Assembly (NCBI RefSeq): GCF_003026215.1
Contig: NZ_PYOC01000012.1
Location: forward strand, 62,001 to 126,000
Length of the DNA stretch: 64,000 bases
DNA from: Photobacterium indicum
GTDB taxonomy: Bacteria > Pseudomonadota > Gammaproteobacteria > Enterobacterales > Vibrionaceae
Direction of reading: 5' to 3'
Part shown: positions 17,420-25,285 of the stretch, piece after piece
Layout of the letters: every line of letters starts with the position of its first letter
Numbering within the stretch: position 1 is the stretch's first letter
The notes under the pieces: generated by a model
What the model was told of the DNA's origin: nothing
Databases searched by the model: none
What the model saw: the letters and a program-made list of their open reading frames with translations, nothing else
Program-made: the position numbers and the translations under genes

Positions 17420-17635
17420 GTGGACGAAATCGAATATCGACTAGAGAAAAAGTTTAAGCCGAAAGTCGCCGAGATCATGGTGGGCAATACTGAAAATTTA
17501 CCGAAGAAACTCGACGCGGTTGTCGAAATGCTCGAGACGGCTATCAGTGAATTAAATGGCGAGGAGAAAAAAGTCCTCGCGGGTTGGCTCGACGAGTTCA
17601 AACGACAGAAAAGCATGATCCAACGAATTAAATAA
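17420..17635 (+). CDS. Small helical hypothetical protein (71 aa)
   Basis: 71 residues from a GTG start; predicted almost wholly alpha-helical, with charged heptad-like segments (LDAVVEMLETAISELNGEEKKVLAGWLDEFKRQKSMIQRI). Unrecognised. Its place right after the capsid gene, and its short helical form, make a scaffolding or decoration role thinkable but unproven. The ribosome binding site is poor. Confidence 0.5.
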   Translation: MDEIEYRLEKKFKPKVAEIMVGNTENLPKKLDAVVEMLETAISELNGEEKKVLAGWLDEFKRQKSMIQRIK

Positions 17636-17654
17636 CAGAATTACAGGTAACGAA

Positions 17655-18278
17655 ATGAAAATCAAAGCGGCAATGTGTAGCGCGTTAGATCACCAATGGA
17701 AAGAAACGGACTCGGGGAAATTACGAGATAGAGAGCTCGCGGACCGTCGTTCATGCGAACGTTGCGGGGAGGCTCAATCTCGATCAGTTCGACGTTTTCC
17801 AGCTCCGGTAAACTGGAGAAAAGGAAAATTAATCGTCGGCGATTGGATGTCTGAGCGAGATTTCGAGGTAGAGAGAAACGCCGAGCTTTATAACATTGAA
17901 AAAAGTTATCCGGTTTTATCTCCGTCGAAAATCGAATTAATGGCGACTCGAGTTAGCGAGCTAGAAAAGATCGCGAGTGACAGCAAGCCGGGATCGTTAT
18001 GGTCTAAGCCACCTAGCGAGAGCGAAAAGCTAATCAAGGAAATTACTCCGATTATCGAAGCGGCGGCAGAATCAGCAGCGAACAGTAAAAAGCGCGACGA
18101 GCTTTTAGACCGAAAAGAAAGCCATACGGCGAGCGGTTATCTTTTAAATCGCGCGCAAAGTGTTTCCGGCATGTTGAGACGAATTGTCGAAGGAATAAAG
18201 CAGCGTGACGCGGCTCAAGATCGAGTAAAGGCGAAAAATACAAGCGCAAGCGGCTTAGTTAGATTTCTTAACCGATAG
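17655..18278 (+). CDS. Hypothetical protein with CxxC motif (207 aa)
   Basis: 207 residues, mostly helical and charged. A CERCGEAQSRSVRRF segment (about residues 36-50), with an upstream Cys/His pair, could hold a metal. The remainder is coiled-coil-like. Ten bases separate it from the ATPase gene. No family recognised. Confidence 0.55.
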   Translation: MKIKAAMCSALDHQWKETDSGKLRDRELADRRSCERCGEAQSRSVRRFPAPVNWRKGKLIVGDWMSERDFEVERNAELYNIEKSYPVLSPSKIELMATRVSELEKIASDSKPGSLWSKPPSESEKLIKEITPIIEAAAESAANSKKRDELLDRKESHTASGYLLNRAQSVSGMLRRIVEGIKQRDAAQDRVKAKNTSASGLVRFLNR

Positions 18279-18287
18279 GGATCGACC

Positions 18288-19703
18288 ATGACAGAGACCG
18301 AACTATTAAAAACCATGCCGGACGGAATAGTCCGTCGAATGGTCCTCGATATGCTCGCCGGGGCTCCGCGACGTCAGCCTATGCTATCAATGGGCGCGGC
18401 TCTATCGACGGTCGGGACTTTGGTCGCGGGTTGGTTGCGGACGCCTCGAGGTCTCAATCCGTCGATGATCGTCGTTATGGTCGCAGATACCGCAGCGGGG
18501 AAAGGACACCCGCTCGGATACTCAAAAGCCGTATTAAAACACGCTTTCGGCGGCTCGTCGGTTCACGGGCGGATCCGTTCAGGTATGGAAATGCTACGGA
18601 CGGCAGTCAAAAACAAAGGGCGTTTAATTTACGTTTACGACGAATGTCAGACGTTATTTTCTACCATAGGAGCAGCAAAGGCGGAGGCTTATCAGTCGGA
18701 GATAGGTCGCCAGCTTTTAATCTTATCGACCTCGGACTCGATAGACCTTTCGGACGACGACCGCGACGAGGCGATAACAAAACTTGCGAAGCTATCAGCG
18801 AAAGCGAAAAAGGGTCTCGACGCGTCAGACGAGAGAGAGAGGCTAGACGCTGAAATCGAACACTCTAACGCGCTAGAGGGTATCGACTGGATTAAAAACG
18901 GGTGTGAAGGTGTAACGCTTTCGTTTCTTGGTTGTACTCAGCACGATAACGCCTCGACCATTGTTAACGATTCGAGCATGAAGTCGGGGCAAGTAGGCCG
19001 AATTGTTTTCGCGTTTAGCCCGAAGAAAACCCCGGAGCTTTGTTCGTCGATTGTTGTTCGCGAACCTAACACCGATATTTTACAGAAAGCGACGAGCATC
19101 AAGTTAAACGACCTCCCACCGCTCCGCTATTCTCACGACGGCGAGAAGGCAATCCGAGAGGTAATTTCTCACTACGACAAAATTATCGACGACGTTCCAA
19201 TTATGAAAGCGGTTAACGGGCGAATGTTTGAGAACGTCGAGAAAATAGCGAGTTTGTTATCTCTCGATACGGGGGTTATTGAGGCGAGTGCGGTCGAGTG
19301 GGCTCACAGCTATTTAAAAAATGGGTCCGAGGTAATCGCCGCCGAGTTAATGGTCTCAGAGATTTACGAGGGCGACGGGAAGGTCGACCCACTAGAAGAA
19401 AATGATCTAATCGCTCGACGTATTAACGCAGAGTTAAAAAAGTCGAGCGGGTTTAGCCCGGTATCAAAAGTTTTGCAGTCAGTGTTAAGACCGAAGGACG
19501 TCCGCCTCATAGCGAAACGATGGGAGAAGAAAAAGCCAACGTTCGAGGCTCAAAACGAAATGTTAAAAACGCCATTCAATCGCGGAGAATGGTCGTCGGT
19601 TGGTTTAGGTGAGTTTCTTATCCGAGCTATGTTTGACCGTGGGCTGATTAAGTGGAATCCGTCGACGACAGGTCGGGGATTTGGGCGCGTTTCCGGGGTT
19701 TAG
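18288..19703 (+). CDS. DUF3987-like replication ATPase/helicase
   Basis: 471 residues. Residues about 1-290 follow the DUF3987 pattern: MLSMGAALSTVGTLVAGWLRTPRGLNPSMIVVMVADTAAGKG, with a degenerate Walker A (ADTAAGKGH, 66-74), then Walker B-like RLIYVYDE (112-119) and a polar sensor-like segment (TLSFLGCTQHDNASTIV). The C-terminal third (about 370-471) is less clear and may be a winged helix. DUF3987 proteins are primase-associated helicases in mobile elements. An iteron array lies just downstream, fitting a role in autonomous replication. Confidence 0.72.
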   Translation: MTETELLKTMPDGIVRRMVLDMLAGAPRRQPMLSMGAALSTVGTLVAGWLRTPRGLNPSMIVVMVADTAAGKGHPLGYSKAVLKHAFGGSSVHGRIRSGMEMLRTAVKNKGRLIYVYDECQTLFSTIGAAKAEAYQSEIGRQLLILSTSDSIDLSDDDRDEAITKLAKLSAKAKKGLDASDERERLDAEIEHSNALEGIDWIKNGCEGVTLSFLGCTQHDNASTIVNDSSMKSGQVGRIVFAFSPKKTPELCSSIVVREPNTDILQKATSIKLNDLPPLRYSHDGEKAIREVISHYDKIIDDVPIMKAVNGRMFENVEKIASLLSLDTGVIEASAVEWAHSYLKNGSEVIAAELMVSEIYEGDGKVDPLEENDLIARRINAELKKSSGFSPVSKVLQSVLRPKDVRLIAKRWEKKKPTFEAQNEMLKTPFNRGEWSSVGLGEFLIRAMFDRGLIKWNPSTTGRGFGRVSGV

Positions 19704-19710
19704 GTTAGCA

Positions 19711-19967
19711 GTTATACGGTGTTATACGGTGAGTTACTCAATAAACATTATATTAATCATTAAGTTATACAGTTATACGAGTTATACATATTCATAGGAA
19801 AATTAAAGGTTACTCTCTCTATATATAGTTAACTCATTGAATAACAAAGAATCGTTAAATACTTGATTGCGTAAAACTAACTCTATACCCGTATAACTCG
19901 TATAATTGCATAAGTGTATGAAAAATAACGGGAAACATTGTTTATCTAAAAGATAACTACGTATAAC
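19711..19967. repeat. Iteron array, candidate replication origin
   Basis: GTTATAC occurs at 19711, 19721, 19764, 19772 and 19781 on the plus strand and inverted (GTATAAC) at 19891 and 19961, with a degenerate inverted copy near 19899. The five direct copies fall in a cluster of two and a cluster of three with 8-10 bp spacing, next to a very AT-rich stretch (about 19741-19870). The 284-bp gap between genes has no coding potential. Together with the adjacent ATPase this fits an origin of replication. Confidence 0.65.
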
Positions 19968-19987
19968 AGACAGGAATTGATTAAAAA

Positions 19988-20407
19988 ATGAACGATAAAC
20001 AAGAGTTAAACGAAGCATTTAAGGTTTACACCGGGAAAGAGCTCGAGGAATTAGCAGCGGAACCACCGGAGGACATTGTCCCGGGCTTACCTTCTCTCGA
20101 TGGTTGTTACCCGTGGGTGATTATTGACGACGAGGAATCGGTCGGGGTTATCGAAGTGAAAATCGACGGACGCCAACGAATCGACGGTTATTTATGGTCG
20201 GAGATTATCAGCACTCAAACAGGACTCGCGGATCACGTCGCTCACTATGTCGAAAAGAATTGGATTAAGACTCAGCATGTCGAAGCATTCGCGGCGATAT
20301 GGTCCGATCGGTTCGGGTATAACCCGGGATTTAGTCAATTAACGAAGCATTACCCGTTTAACGTAACGATGGGGATTTTATTGGGGGGTGATTATGGCAA
20401 TGTTTGA
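19988..20407 (+). CDS. Hypothetical protein (139 aa)
   Basis: 139 residues, acidic N-terminus, then a mixed beta/alpha region (YPWVIIDDEESVGVIEVKIDGRQRIDGYLWSEI). First gene after the iteron array. No recognised family. It overlaps the next gene. Confidence 0.5.
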   Translation: MNDKQELNEAFKVYTGKELEELAAEPPEDIVPGLPSLDGCYPWVIIDDEESVGVIEVKIDGRQRIDGYLWSEIISTQTGLADHVAHYVEKNWIKTQHVEAFAAIWSDRFGYNPGFSQLTKHYPFNVTMGILLGGDYGNV

Positions 20408-20669
20408 ACCAGTAACAGAGCCCGAGGTATTCGAGAACATGGTCGCCATATTGACAGACTACATACACCTAGACCGATTCGCGGTCCGTCGATTGTCGTT
20501 TGTTATTCGTAACGTTGAGCGATTCCCTAACGTATCGGAGCGCGCTCTCTATAACCGGATAGTGGGTCAATACATTCTCGCAGTTAACACCGGGACATTA
20601 GGGCAGGACAGACACGAGATTAAACAAATGTTGATTGATGGACGTAACGCCTTGCGAGGTGATGGGTAA
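20394..20669 (+). CDS. Hypothetical helical protein (91 aa)
   Basis: 91 residues from the ATG at 20394, which follows GGGGGGTG; an upstream in-frame GTG at 20388 is less well placed. Helical throughout (FENMVAILTDYIHLDRFAVRRLSFVI...). Unrecognised; overlaps both neighbours, suggesting an operon. Confidence 0.5.
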   Translation: MAMFEPVTEPEVFENMVAILTDYIHLDRFAVRRLSFVIRNVERFPNVSERALYNRIVGQYILAVNTGTLGQDRHEIKQMLIDGRNALRGDG

Positions 20670-20814
20670 GCGGGAAAGGTTGGACCCGGCTCCGGGCGCG
20701 TGGGTGGTGAGTGAGAGTTCGCGTTTATATCAACACTGGTTTTATGAGGTTGAGAGTAAGCTCTCTATAATTGATTCTAAGCGGCGTTGCCATAAAAGGC
20801 GCGTCGTTAGCTGA
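20662..20814 (+). CDS. Small basic protein (50 aa), overlapping
   Basis: Short frame of 50 residues (MGKRERLDPAPGAWVVSESS...KRRVVS) overlapping the end of the previous gene by eight bases, with GCGAGGTG just before the ATG. Basic C-terminus. Unrecognised; could be chance. Confidence 0.35.
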   Translation: MGKRERLDPAPGAWVVSESSRLYQHWFYEVESKLSIIDSKRRCHKRRVVS

Positions 20815-20999
20815 ACAAATAGAGAAGTCTATCGAGAGGCTCGCATAGAGAGGATTAATAGGCATTTCGAGAGGTGTACCCCCTCCCTTTAATCCCTAGA
20901 CCAAAACCCTAAAGTACCGCTGCAAAGTGATATTTACGCGCCGCCAGATCCCTAACCTTTTTAACGAGGTTATTTTTTGAACAGTAGAAAGGGGGTTAA
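20815..20999 (+). other. Gap upstream of small terminase, possible packaging site
   Basis: 185 bases without coding potential directly before terS. It holds several GAGAGG-like repeats (20832-20872), a C-rich tract (about 20879-20890) and an AACCT / AGGTT hairpin followed by ATTTTTTG (20957-20979). Cos or pac sequences often sit beside terS in HK97-like phages, so this is the first place to look for the packaging signal. Confidence 0.35.
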
Positions 21000-21479
21000 A
21001 TGGGTAATCCACGGAAGCCGACAAACGTTAAATACTTGCATGGTTCACATAAGAATCATCCGGAGCGAATAAAGAAAGGCGAGCCCCGCCCGGAGATTAT
21101 CGTCCCGGACGTTCCGAAGCATTTAAACGCTAAAGAGAAAAAAGCGTTTAAGGAATTAACCGAGACACTCCGCCCACTTGGAATAGTGGCAGGTTCCGAC
21201 GTTAAAGGCTTGTCTATGCTTGCCTCGGTTTGGGTCGAGATTGGCGTCCTCGATAAATTGGTGGATCGGGATGGGTACACCTACGAGACGACGTCGACAA
21301 CAGGCGATCGCATTCTCAAGGCAAACCCGGCAGTCGGGCAAAGATCCGACGCACATAAACGATTCTTAACGTTATCTCGTGAATTTGGTATGACCCCGAG
21401 CTCTCGAGGTGGTGTCGAAGTGATCCCGGACGTTGGTTCCGATGGTCTTAGCGATTTTATGCGCGGAATAGATAAATAA
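21000..21479 (+). CDS. Phage terminase small subunit, P27 type
   Basis: 159 residues. The pattern MGNPRKPTNVKYLHGSHKNHPERI, then PEIIVPDVPKHLNAKEKKAFKELTETLRPLGI, then LAS.WVEIG.LDKLVDRDGYTYETTSTTGDRILKANPAV...AHKRFLTLSREFGMTPSSRG is that of the P27-family small terminases of HK97-like phages. It should recognise the packaging site and direct DNA to a large terminase, which this element does not encode. Strong GGGGG ribosome binding site. In known satellites a private TerS diverts a helper phage's packaging motor. Confidence 0.85.
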   Translation: MGNPRKPTNVKYLHGSHKNHPERIKKGEPRPEIIVPDVPKHLNAKEKKAFKELTETLRPLGIVAGSDVKGLSMLASVWVEIGVLDKLVDRDGYTYETTSTTGDRILKANPAVGQRSDAHKRFLTLSREFGMTPSSRGGVEVIPDVGSDGLSDFMRGIDK

Positions 21480-21497
21480 AAACAGAGAGATACGAAA

Positions 21498-22340
21498 ATG
21501 AAAAAGTATAAATTAATTCTCGCCTCTCCTCCGTGGAAATACAGTGATAAATGCGCTAATAAAGGCGGAATCGTTAAATATTACGAGCCGATGTCACTTA
21601 CTGAATTGTCACTGCTTACAGTTTCGGCAGAGATAGACCCTAGCGGTTGCGCGTTATGCCTATGGACTACGTTTCCACAGATGGAGGAAGCATTTAAATT
21701 GATCGACGCGTGGGGGTTTGAGTATGTCGACACGATTTTTACGTGGGTGAAAACATATCCAGCTACAAACGATCCGAGTAAGCCGTTTATAGGAATGGGC
21801 CACTATACCCGAAGCAATGCGGAGATTATGTTTTTAGCGAAGCCGAAAGGAGGTCGTCTCCCGCCTATCATCAATGGCGAAATTTCGTGTGTTCAGTACT
21901 TCCCGGTTATGGGTGGAGCAAAACAGCCGCCACAGTTCCGCGACTTATTGGTCGAGTTATTCGGTGATGCTCCTCGCGTTGAGCTTTTCGCTAAGATCCC
22001 GGCGGTTGATTGGATGCAATGGGGTGAGGAAAAGGATGTCGACTCTAATATTTCGGTACAAGCTCCGCAATATGGATCGATGTTTGAAAGCGTGGTTGCG
22101 CATATTGACAAGGGTGGGCCAGCTAAACCCGCGAATGACTTCCGGGCTATTTGCCCCGGTTGCTTTGATCATGGCGAAATAAGTGGAGAGACGTCGGGAG
22201 ACGCTGGGAATTTTTCATTTAATTGTAAATGCGGATTCAAAGAAACGGGCTTTTCGCTCTCGTTTATGAAATCCAGCATTAATGAGGCTTATAAAAAATT
22301 AACAGGGGGCGAGAATGCCGTCGATTACTCAACAATATAA
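21498..22340 (+). CDS. MT-A70 family adenine methyltransferase
   Basis: 280 residues. MT-A70 features: motif IV as SPPW (10-13; DPPW is usual), LCLWTTFPQMEEAFKLIDAWGFEYVDTIFTWVKT, GHYTRSNAEIMFLAKPKG and RVELFAK near 165-171. Phage members methylate N6 of adenine in DNA. The C-terminal 60 residues (about 222-250, CPGC...FNCKCGF) add a four-cysteine zinc-ribbon-like extension. The Asp-to-Ser change in the catalytic motif may alter activity. It follows terS by 18 bases. Possible roles are protection from host or helper nucleases, or marking of DNA for packaging. Confidence 0.8.
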   Translation: MKKYKLILASPPWKYSDKCANKGGIVKYYEPMSLTELSLLTVSAEIDPSGCALCLWTTFPQMEEAFKLIDAWGFEYVDTIFTWVKTYPATNDPSKPFIGMGHYTRSNAEIMFLAKPKGGRLPPIINGEISCVQYFPVMGGAKQPPQFRDLLVELFGDAPRVELFAKIPAVDWMQWGEEKDVDSNISVQAPQYGSMFESVVAHIDKGGPAKPANDFRAICPGCFDHGEISGETSGDAGNFSFNCKCGFKETGFSLSFMKSSINEAYKKLTGGENAVDYSTI

Positions 22341-22758
22341 CGCTTATCGTGGGGATACGTGGGTTTCCCGTAAATACATATTTATCGAGGAGGAGGTTCC
22401 GCCGGGCACGACCGAGGAGGAGATTATAGCCGGGATTGAATCCGGGCGGTTCCATCATAAAGATTTAAGAGAATACCAAATCGACGCCGACGTCTTTGTC
22501 GACGTTGGCCTTTGGTTTCCACTAACAGATTATTTAAAGATCGACTCACTCGGTCGGTTTATGCACTTTGAAATGACAGCGTCAAAAACTAATGACATAG
22601 CAGACGCTCCAAACGTTGCGGATAAGGATTTCCCTATAACCGGGCGTTATGACATTCAATTTTGTAAAAAAAATAACGGCGTCGTCGAAACCCTTTGGTC
22701 GGGTGACTTTGCACTCGAGGACGATATTACCAAACGTGATCCTTGTAAGGTGGTTTAA
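22315..22758 (+). CDS. Possible phage baseplate/neck-type structural protein
   Basis: 147 residues. The start YNAYRGDTWVSRKYIF and the end ITGRYDIQFCKKNNGVVETLWSGDFALEDDITK resemble the immunoglobulin-like domain of phage tail, baseplate and neck proteins (an RGDTW opening, then a G.Y.fDiq...g.v.Tl..G closing strand pair). It overlaps the methyltransferase by 26 bases. Without other tail genes it may instead adapt the satellite capsid to helper parts. Assignment is by pattern only. Confidence 0.45.
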   Translation: MPSITQQYNAYRGDTWVSRKYIFIEEEVPPGTTEEEIIAGIESGRFHHKDLREYQIDADVFVDVGLWFPLTDYLKIDSLGRFMHFEMTASKTNDIADAPNVADKDFPITGRYDIQFCKKNNGVVETLWSGDFALEDDITKRDPCKVV

Positions 22759-22941
22759 ATGATTGAATACGCGAGCGGGTTTACCCGTAGTTTATCGGCT
22801 GAATCTCGAGCAGAGTTCGAGCGGGTTAAGAAAATGAGCCCGGAAGAAAGTAGAAGCTATACAACGAAGAAAGAAAAGGCGAAGCGAGAAAAGGAGATCG
22901 CTCGAATGGAGAAGATCGCTTTTGATGGATTATGCTATTAA
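22759..22941 (+). CDS. Small charged hypothetical protein (60 aa)
   Basis: 60 residues, strongly charged helix (KKEKAKREKEIARMEKIAF). It begins right at the previous stop and ends just before a strong terminator, so it is the last gene of the terS operon. Unrecognised. Confidence 0.5.
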   Translation: MIEYASGFTRSLSAESRAEFERVKKMSPEESRSYTTKKEKAKREKEIARMEKIAFDGLCY

Positions 22942-22946
22942 CGAGA

Positions 22947-22972
22947 AAAGGAGCCGCGAGGCTCCTTTTTTT
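22947..22972 (+). terminator. Intrinsic terminator of the terS operon
   Basis: AAAAGGAGCC / GGCTCCTTTT stem, GCGA tetraloop, run of seven or more T residues. Confidence 0.88.
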
Positions 22973-23255
22973 GTACTTCCCAAAAGTACGAACACCCTAA
23001 CAACTAAATTCGACATAGAGACAGCGAATCTCCTTATTAGTTGGTAGGTGGGATCAGTTTACACGTTAATATGAATTACTTATATAGAAGTAAAAAACAT
23101 TCACCATAATTATTGTATTTCGTAATTATTCCGCTAAATTTAGTTTATTTTTACGAATGCTGTAAAATCAATATTGACTTAGATCACACTCTCACCTAGT
23201 ATTCACCCCGTCAAAAGGTCAGGGGGAAACCTCAAACGTTAACAGGTGAATACAA
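22973..23255. other. AT-rich intergenic region ahead of the cargo block
   Basis: About 280 bases, very AT-rich from 23060 to 23175, with a repeated TAATTATT near 23110-23140 that could be an UP element or operator. It ends with a consensus-like promoter (23174-23202). Confidence 0.5.
23174..23202 (+). promoter_or_regulatory. Sigma-70 promoter of the cargo block
   Basis: TTGACT (23174-23179) and TAGTAT (23197-23202) are separated by exactly 17 bp, downstream of an AT-rich tract. This is the best consensus-type promoter I found inside the element. Confidence 0.65.
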
Positions 23256-23603
23256 ATGAACATCATGCAGACAGCGCACAAAGTAGCGCGCCATTATAAA
23301 AAGCTAGACCCGGCGGGGAATTACAAAGTTTTTCTATCCGATGGTTTACGATTGGCGCACAAAGAAGCCGCCGAAGCGAAAGCCGAAGCCGCTCGCCTTT
23401 GTCCTCTCCGCAGTGGTCGTTTGGTTGGTTACGTTACCGTTACAGGGTCGCCAGTCGTTCACGACGTTTACACAAACGATAAAGTTTTCGCGGTTGGAGA
23501 TAGTGATTACGACCAGCTCGTCGAGTTGGGTAAATTAGAGAATATTGGTTTATGGATGGAACAGAACAGCCGGGGAATGATCTCAGCCTCACAGCGTATA
23601 TAA
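23256..23603 (+). CDS. Hypothetical protein (115 aa)
   Basis: 115 residues, first gene behind the consensus promoter, with TAACAGGTGAA (23240-23250) serving as ribosome binding region. Basic, Ala/Glu-rich helix then beta segments. Unrecognised. Overlaps the HTH gene by 52 bases in another frame. Confidence 0.55.
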   Translation: MNIMQTAHKVARHYKKLDPAGNYKVFLSDGLRLAHKEAAEAKAEAARLCPLRSGRLVGYVTVTGSPVVHDVYTNDKVFAVGDSDYDQLVELGKLENIGLWMEQNSRGMISASQRI

Positions 23604-23800
23604 AACAAAATACGGGGTTTAGTATCTCGGATTTAGTCGAGCGGGGAGAGATTTCTCGCTCAACGTTAGATAGTTGGTGGAAAACAGGGAAGCGAAAAAG
23701 AATACTCATAATGATAGCCGGGATCCGCTATCAGAACGGCGACAGGTTGCCACAGAGCGAAATTGTCGTCGATGGGATTAGATATAAAGCTATTGAATAG
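23552..23800 (+). CDS. Small putative HTH regulator (82 aa)
   Basis: 82 residues. The segment TGFSISDLVERGEISRSTLDSWWKTGKRKRI (about 21-51) reads like a helix-turn-helix with recognition helix SRSTLDSWW, as in phage Cro-like or CII-like proteins. The remainder includes a short beta hairpin. Overlapping start inside the previous gene. Could control the cargo or early promoters, or act as an excision factor; neither is shown. Confidence 0.45.
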   Translation: MDGTEQPGNDLSLTAYIKQNTGFSISDLVERGEISRSTLDSWWKTGKRKRILIMIAGIRYQNGDRLPQSEIVVDGIRYKAIE

Positions 23801-23804
23801 GCAA

Positions 23805-23845
23805 TAAAAAACCCGGTCACTCCGCAAAAAGTTAAACCGGGTTAG
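23805..23845 (-). terminator. Hairpin with T tract on the minus strand
   Basis: AACCCGGT and ACCGGGTT pair around a loop of about 18 bases. On the minus strand the stem is followed by TTTTTTATT, on the plus strand by no T run. No minus-strand gene is recognised here, so its purpose is unclear. Confidence 0.4.
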
Positions 23846-23878
23846 TGTTAACAACAATCGTCAAAAGGTCATTAACAA

Positions 23879-24013
23879 ATGAATATTAACACCCAACAAA
23901 TAGCGGAGTCTATCTCTCGCGCACTTAACGACGCTCAAGCGTTCACAATGCCAGCACTAACCGCCGTCCAACTCGGGGAAGTGTTGGGGTATATAAACAA
24001 AATTCAGTGCTAA
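23879..24013 (+). CDS. Small protein (44 aa)
   Basis: Frame of 44 residues, MNINTQQIAESISRALNDAQ onward, ending NKIQC. Amphipathic helix followed by LTAVQLGEVLGYI. It is preceded by CGTCAAAAGGTCA (23859-23871), the same 13-mer that stands upstream of the gene at 23256 (23209-23221). A 28-residue frame (24016-24102) follows two bases after its stop. No family recognised; likely expressed because of the shared leader. Confidence 0.45.
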   Translation: MNINTQQIAESISRALNDAQAFTMPALTAVQLGEVLGYINKIQC

Positions 24014-24172
24014 AAATGGCAGAATCTCAGGGAAATACTGGTGACATCATACCTAATCTCTCTGAGGCGTACATTCCATTAACTGATTTAATAAGTAAGT
24101 AACAAAAGTTACGCCTAGTGAAGCAGTGTTGCACGACGAGGAACTTTCCGAAATTAACTAACAGGTGAAGAA

Positions 24173-24661
24173 ATGAAAAAGACATTAACGGCCATTGCAT
24201 TGGGTCTATCAATTATCGGTAACGCTATGGCAGTTGAAAAGCATGATAAATGGATAGAGATAAACGGGGCTTTTTATTCTCCGTTTGTTGGAACCACGGA
24301 CGGCGGTGTAAGTTTCGCTACGCTTTACGAAAATAAGATGGGTAATATTGTAGCTTCAATAGACTTTTTAAACGGCTCAGTAACAGAAAGTGATTGCAAA
24401 AATGCAGAGCTCGGTAAATATAACAATACTCAACCATTAAATATAAATGGAACATTAGTTAAAACAACTTATGGATGCGTTGATAAAGATAGAGTTAAAT
24501 TTTTTCCGATAACTAATGCCGGGCAGAATCATATTATATCTGTATTTAAGGCTAGTAATACCGTTACGGTTTCAGGTGATTTTACATATTCAGCAAATGG
24601 ATTTACAAAGTCGTATAACACGTTAAAAGCTAGAAACGATAAAAAGAAGTTAGCTATTTAA
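24173..24661 (+). CDS. Secreted hypothetical protein A (162 aa)
   Basis: 162 residues with a clear Sec signal peptide (MKKTLTAIALGLSIIGNAMA, cleavage after AMA about residue 20). The mature part is beta-rich with two cysteines (SDCK, YGCV) that could form a disulfide in the periplasm. Paralogous to the next gene: shared GNAMA, Y.SP.V, DGG, NGT.VK, FGC/YGC and C-terminal LAI/IAI. Ribosome binding region TAACAGGTGAA (24159-24169). Unknown function. Confidence 0.65.
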   Translation: MKKTLTAIALGLSIIGNAMAVEKHDKWIEINGAFYSPFVGTTDGGVSFATLYENKMGNIVASIDFLNGSVTESDCKNAELGKYNNTQPLNINGTLVKTTYGCVDKDRVKFFPITNAGQNHIISVFKASNTVTVSGDFTYSANGFTKSYNTLKARNDKKKLAI

Positions 24662-24758
24662 TCATGGAAATAATATTAATTCCGGTCGTTTATTTAATTC
24701 TTACATTAATGCTTTAATTATTTAATTGTGCAAGGAGGCGCATTCTAACAGGTGAAAA

Positions 24759-25250
24759 ATGAAAGGTGCACTAATTGCAGTCGCGTTAATTTTATTCATT
24801 AGCGGTAATGCTATGGCTAAAGACGTAGATTATAAGAAGTGGTTTGAAATGTCAGAGGGTTACTTGTCGCCACTAGTAAGAATTGACGACGGCGGGTTTA
24901 CTTATATCGTGATGAATGAAAACGATAAAAAAGAAATCAGTGTCGCTTTTCAATTTGTAGATACCGACGAGGCAAAAAAAACATGCAAAAAATACGAGCC
25001 CGGAATTTTTAACGATACTTACCCAATTGATATTAACGGAACTTGGGTAAAGGCATCATTCGGATGCAGCGGAAACGGCAGAATAAATTTTTATCCCGAC
25101 TCAGATAAAGGAAGGGAGTTTTTATTTAATGAGCTGAAAACAAAGGAGAAAGTAACAATTAATGGGGCCGTCTCATACTCGACAGTAGGATTTGATAATT
25201 CTTACAAAGAGTTAAAAGAGCGTCTAGATAAATATAAAATAGCTATTTAA
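24759..25250 (+). CDS. Secreted hypothetical protein B (163 aa), paralogue of A
   Basis: 163 residues with signal peptide ending GNAMA and the same two-cysteine beta-rich layout as the upstream paralogue (KTCKK, FGCSG; DINGTWVKASFGC). Tandem duplication followed by divergence is the simplest origin. TAACAGGTGAA at 24746-24756 precedes the ATG. A periplasmic location is expected. Confidence 0.65.
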   Translation: MKGALIAVALILFISGNAMAKDVDYKKWFEMSEGYLSPLVRIDDGGFTYIVMNENDKKEISVAFQFVDTDEAKKTCKKYEPGIFNDTYPIDINGTWVKASFGCSGNGRINFYPDSDKGREFLFNELKTKEKVTINGAVSYSTVGFDNSYKELKERLDKYKIAI

Positions 25251-25285
25251 TAAATATTAAACTATTAACTAACAGGTGAAAAAAT

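Noticed and set aside
18431..18853. 140-aa frame inside the DUF3987-like gene
   Set aside because: Arg/Ser-rich shadow caused by frequent CGA and TCG words in the true frame.
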